64,000 nt of DNA from Proteles cristata cristata (lineage: Eukaryota > Chordata > Mammalia > Carnivora > Hyaenidae), in assembly GCA_017311185.1 (NCBI GenBank), contig JAESUZ010001735.1, forward strand, positions 1,736,001-1,800,000, written 5' to 3'. Below, piece by piece: positions 60,924 to 64,000 of this stretch. Numbering within the stretch: position 1 is the first letter of the stretch; every line of letters begins with the position of its first letter. Both the position numbers and the translations under genes were made by a program. The notes under the pieces are model-generated. The model was not told where the DNA came from. It saw nothing but the letters and a program-made list of their open reading frames with translations, and did no database searches.

Positions 60924-60974
<51 letters not shown>

Positions 60975-63863
60975 GCATGGGCACGTGCGCACCACAAAGA
61001 GCAAGAGAAGGAAGAAATCGGCCCCTTGGGGAGCCAACCCTAAATCCTCATTAACCGGAACTGCCTGGGAACTGATTACGGAAGAAGCCTACTGAACCCA
61101 TGAAGAGTATAAACAAAATTTGCAGCCTGTGTTTACCTTTTAGAAAAGCAAACTTTCCAAGAAGTGAGTAGCTATTTGCCTATGGGCGTCACCGTGAAGG
61201 CTGACCCTGTCACCACCTGCTTGTGACAGCCCGGCCACAAGAGTCACCGCCAACCCGAGCCCCTGGCTGTCCCCACCGATAACGGCATCTTCCAGCCCCA
61301 CAGCACCTCAACTGCTCCTGCGTGGGAGGCCGGCACGGGTCCCCCAGAACAGAGATGCCCGAGGTGCGAGGCCAACTAGCGGCTGGCGGGTCAAATCTGC
61401 CTTGTGCTGGGTTCCACTTGCCCTGAGCAACATCTGAGACTGGAGAAAGTTCCCCTAGGAATCCTGCTTTCCTCTCTAGAAGATCTGGAGGTTCTGGCCA
61501 CATGAGGCCTGCCTGAACCACTCACACGTTTTGGATACCTCCCTGGTCCTGACAAGTGGTGCCGTTTTCAGCCTTGTTTAGAATAGGGTTTCCCAAGCCA
61601 CCTGCCTTCGTCAGTCCCCTGGGAACTTCTTTTAAAATGCAGTTTCCAGCCCACTTCCACCGGAACGCCTGGGTCAGGGGGTCTCCTGCCCCCCTTGGGC
61701 ATCCTTGAAGCATGAGAACCTCCAGTGTGTCACAGAACCTTCTCCAGGCCCCTGCGGGGTGGCCTGTCCTCCAGCCTAGTCTGTCCTCTGCGGGCAGTGT
61801 TGGGAGGCATTCAGCCTGGCACTTACCGCATGCACGCTATCCAGGGAGCCTGTGGTGATGCCATCAAACCCACTTCACAGGTGAGGAGACTGAGGCCCGG
61901 AGATGTCCTAACTCACCCAAAGTCACACAGCAAGAGACTTACCTGATGCGACCAGGACATAAATCCAGGGCCTTCCTGATACCCCTCCCCCCCTGCCCCC
62001 CACGGCTACATCCCGGCCACTCTGTGAACTTGCAAGGAATACATTTTTTTCAACCCTATATTCAAGATAGTTTTAAAACATTCTACACATCAGACGTGTC
62101 ACAGTTCAGACAACACCTCTGCCCTACGAGTGTGTACTGCTGAGATGGGAATGTTCTCGCGCTGGGGGACAGGAGAAAGGTGAGGGGAGAGAAACTCAGG
62201 TCTTGATCTCAGGGTTATGAGTTCAAGTCCCACACGGGGCTCCGCATTGGGCATGAGGCCTGCTTTAAAAAAAAAAAGAAAGAAGAAAGGAAAGTCCTAG
62301 AAGGGGCCCCTTGCACAGGGTCTGGCCACTCACCTTCACCTCCGCATGGCTCCTGGAGATCTGCAGTAGGCAGCCCAGCCCTACTCCTACCAGGATGTCT
62401 GTCGCCCGGCTCAGGAATTTGCTGAAACAACAGCCCACGGCCCCGACCGCACACCCCTCAGCTTTCCTCGTGGTCTATGCACCCTCCCCCCAGGCCCCCA
62501 AACCCTAAGGAGACCCTTTCCAGTTTTAGCCGTTTAATGCACATCTCTCACTCAATCTGCAAGGAGGGAATGAATTCACAGAAGTACTTGGTCCCTGGTA
62601 AGCACGGGGCTTCCTGCGGCTAGAGAGGGTGACCTGGGACAGAGCACAGGTCAAGGTCATCTATGGGTGTTGTTCAAGGGACGCTGCTCCAGGCAGGGCT
62701 CCTTCCTTCCCATCCCAGCCTGAGAGATCAGGAGAGGCCACCAGGTCTCAGTGGGTACAAAGGAACCCCCTGGAAGTCCCCGGTCAGCCAGGGAGTTGCA
62801 AATGGCCAGCGCCCGCCCATTCTGGCTGTGCTGTGTGGCCACGGCCCTGCCCTAGGCTCACCCCTCAGGCCCTCGCATCGGGGAGCCCGGGGGCGGGGGG
62901 AGCTGAATTTCAAGTGCTTTCAAGTAATATCACTTTAGTTCACAACCAGCGATGTCTCCGGTTTGCTGGGCACACGTTATGTGCCAGGCACTGGCCTGGG
63001 TGCTTTACCCCCATCATCAGTCTTCATCCCGTCCCATGCTGAATTTGCAGATTGCTGAGGTTCAGAGGGTAGATGTGTGCAAAGCCCTGAGGCCACACAG
63101 CGGGCGCCTGGTGGCCCTGGAACTGGGACCTGAGACCATCTACTTTTAAAGCCCTTTCTTCTGAGCCCCAGGGGGCTTGTCCTTCTCTTTTCCATCTAGA
63201 CCAGGGCGTGGCAAGTTACGGCCAATCCGGCCCACTGTCTGCTTTTATAAATAAAGTTTTATTGGAACAGAGCCACGCCCATTCATTTCTGTATTGCCTA
63301 CGGCTGTTTCCACACAACCACAGAGGAGTCAGGTAGTTGCAAAAGAGGTTGGCATGGCCCACAAAGTCTAAAATATTTACTCTCTGCCCTTTAAGAAAAA
63401 GTTTGCCAATCCCCAACATCTATAGGCCGTGACATCCATGAGCAAGAGGGGGAGGGTCTTCCAAAGGGCACACAGAAGCTCAGCATGGAGGCATCTGCTG
63501 AAAATACCATGGCCCTTAGAGGAGTATCTGCCGCCCACGGAGGGCTTGCCAGGCACCAAGCATTTCTGTCACCTCATTCAACCCTTACAACAACTCTGCT
63601 GAGGTCACCCCTCTCTCAACACCCCCATTTTACAGATGAGGAAGCTGAGGCCCAAGCAGCTACATCACCTGCCCCAGGTGGCGCAGCACGAGCCAATGCC
63701 AAGAGTGGAGCACGGCACACAGCCACGGCTCCGGGGGCCTGTGCCGCCGGTGCCACGGGGAGGGCAGCCCCCCGAAGGATACTCAAGATGATGCCGCCGA
63801 AACAGGCGGAGAAGGCCATCCGTGGGTAGCCCTGGCGCGCCAGCGTGAAATCTGAGAAGGCAT
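59982..63863 (-). CDS. SLC8B1: Mitochondrial Na+/Ca2+ (Na+/Li+-Ca2+) exchanger NCLX, last three coding exons
   Basis: NCLX is in the inner mitochondrial membrane and extrudes matrix Ca2+ in exchange for Na+ or Li+. Exons on the - strand are 63863-63783, 62398-62334 and 60179-59982. They join in one frame: AFSDFTLARQGYPRMAFSAC, FGGIILNILVGVGLGCLLQI, SRSHAEVK, then the last exon to the stop TGA at 59982-59984. The total is 113 complete codons plus a stop, with one codon split at the first boundary. This matches the C-terminus of human NCLX as I remember it. Borders are GT-AG. The rest of the gene lies to the right. It is convergent with TPCN1, as in human. Confidence 0.95.
60670..60732. repeat. 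63-bp alternating purine-pyrimidine tract with (AC)n
   Basis: Every step alternates purine and pyrimidine from ACACATATGCACACGTGCAT through the AC run (60691-60731). Such DNA is prone to take the Z form. Confidence 0.85.
60911..60971. repeat. 61-bp alternating purine-pyrimidine tract with (GC) and (AC)n
   Basis: GCATGTGCGTGCGCACGCGC leads into CG steps and then an AC run to 60971. No base breaks the alternation. Confidence 0.85.
62196..62281 (+). mobile_element. Partial tRNA-derived SINE
   Basis: CAGGTCTTGATCTCAGGGTT, GAGTTCAAGTCCCACACGGG and a long A-run are the middle and tail of a carnivore SINE that lacks the head and the CT stretch. Confidence 0.75.
62334..62398 (-). CDS. SLC8B1: SLC8B1 exon, helix after alpha-2 repeat
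   Basis: Read on the - strand, the acceptor is GGCGACAG|ACATCC and the donor is GTGAAG|GTGAGT. It completes an Asn codon and encodes ILVGVGLGCLLQISRSHAEV and K. The pyrimidine tract is poor (purines are close to the AG), so the acceptor is weak, but the phase and the protein match are exact. Confidence 0.92.
62399..63782. other. SLC8B1: SLC8B1 second-to-last intron
   Basis: It holds two L2/MIR-like pieces (about 62960-63130 and 63545-63680) and the hAT copy. No other gene sign was seen. Confidence 0.8.
63203..63412. mobile_element. hAT-type non-autonomous DNA transposon, copy 2
   Basis: The body AAATAAAGTTTTATTGGAAC and the segment AAAATATTTACTCTCTGCCC match the element at 40283-40492 and its known consensus as I recall. 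The ends read GTGGCAAGTTACGGCC and AGTTTGCCAATCCCC. Confidence 0.7.
63783..63863 (-). CDS. SLC8B1: SLC8B1 exon, second alpha-repeat
   Basis: Read on the - strand, the acceptor is TGTGCAG|ATGCCT and the donor is CTTGA|GTATCC. It encodes (D)AFSDFTLARQGYPRMAFSAC and the following FGGIIL, part of the alpha-2 repeat that binds ions. The split Asp codon at the start is probably the conserved acidic residue of the Asn-Ser-x-x-Asp motif; the Asn and Ser lie in the exon to the right, outside the window. Confidence 0.93.
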   Translation of the reverse strand: MPSQISRWRARATHGWPSPPVSAASS

Positions 63864-64000
63864 CTGCACAGAAACGAGAGGCCGCCTTGAATGGTGGGGA
63901 GTGGCACCCCGCGGGCCTCTGGTCATTCCCTCCTTATTCTTACCTGCAGTCATTCCATCAACACTGATGAACGTGCATCGGGGCCTTGCACTGACTGGCT

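Larger units (their letters stand above)
60180..62333. other. SLC8B1: SLC8B1 last intron
   Basis: It holds the two alternating purine-pyrimidine tracts, an L2/MIR-like piece (61800-61945) and a short SINE relic (62196-62281). The stretch 60972-61790 shows nothing recognised. Confidence 0.85.

Noticed and set aside
63940..63952. Good-looking donor CTGCAG|GTAAGA on the - strand near the right edge
   Set aside because: The sequence before it does not encode the expected NCLX residues before the Asp of the alpha-2 repeat and has the look of old repeat text.

Overview
This window is mammalian genomic DNA from a carnivore, most likely a cat (Felidae). The evidence is more than twenty tRNA-derived SINEs of the type that starts GGGGCGCCTGGGTGGCTCAG and ends in a CT-rich stretch and an A-rich tail; a dog-type SINE reads differently. 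Coding sequence is a small share of the window, split into short exons with GT-AG borders. The long open frames on both strands in introns and UTRs are not genes.

Layout. Positions 1-20492 are non-coding and read as the end of a long 5' intron of TPCN1 (SINEs, old MIR/L2 and L1 pieces, a CpG-rich patch near 16.6 kb). Positions 20493-56517 (+ strand) hold 26 coding exons of TPCN1, the two-pore channel 1 of endosomes and lysosomes. They give 781 complete residues plus one split codon, from the cytosolic N-terminal region to the stop. The first coding exon (about 38 residues in human) was not found and is probably left of the window. The exons follow the channel: repeat I (S1-S6, filter T-A-N), the EF-hand-like linker, repeat II (S1-S6, filter V-N-N) and the C-terminal tail. 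The TPCN1 3'UTR runs to about 58.83 kb. After a short gap, the last three coding exons of SLC8B1 (NCLX, the mitochondrial Na+/Ca2+ exchanger) lie on the - strand (59982-63863). The two genes are tail to tail, as in human 12q24.13. Both encode intracellular cation transport proteins, but nothing here shows that they share regulation.

The most structured non-coding region is the 9.6-kb intron 28418-38055. It is a nested pile of retrotransposons: an old antisense L1 split by a SINE block and by a large antisense L1, which itself carries a 5'-truncated L1 insertion and an oppositely oriented L1 copy that forms a roughly 780-bp inverted repeat. Other points worth checking are two E-boxes in tandem resembling lysosomal CLEAR elements in the first in-window TPCN1 intron, two perfect alternating purine-pyrimidine tracts of about 60 bp in the last SLC8B1 intron, a GU/AC hairpin in the TPCN1 3'UTR, and several nearly identical SINEs with intact target-site duplications that suggest recent activity. 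I found no sign of a new gene system; the locus is an ordinary conserved one with an interesting repeat history.
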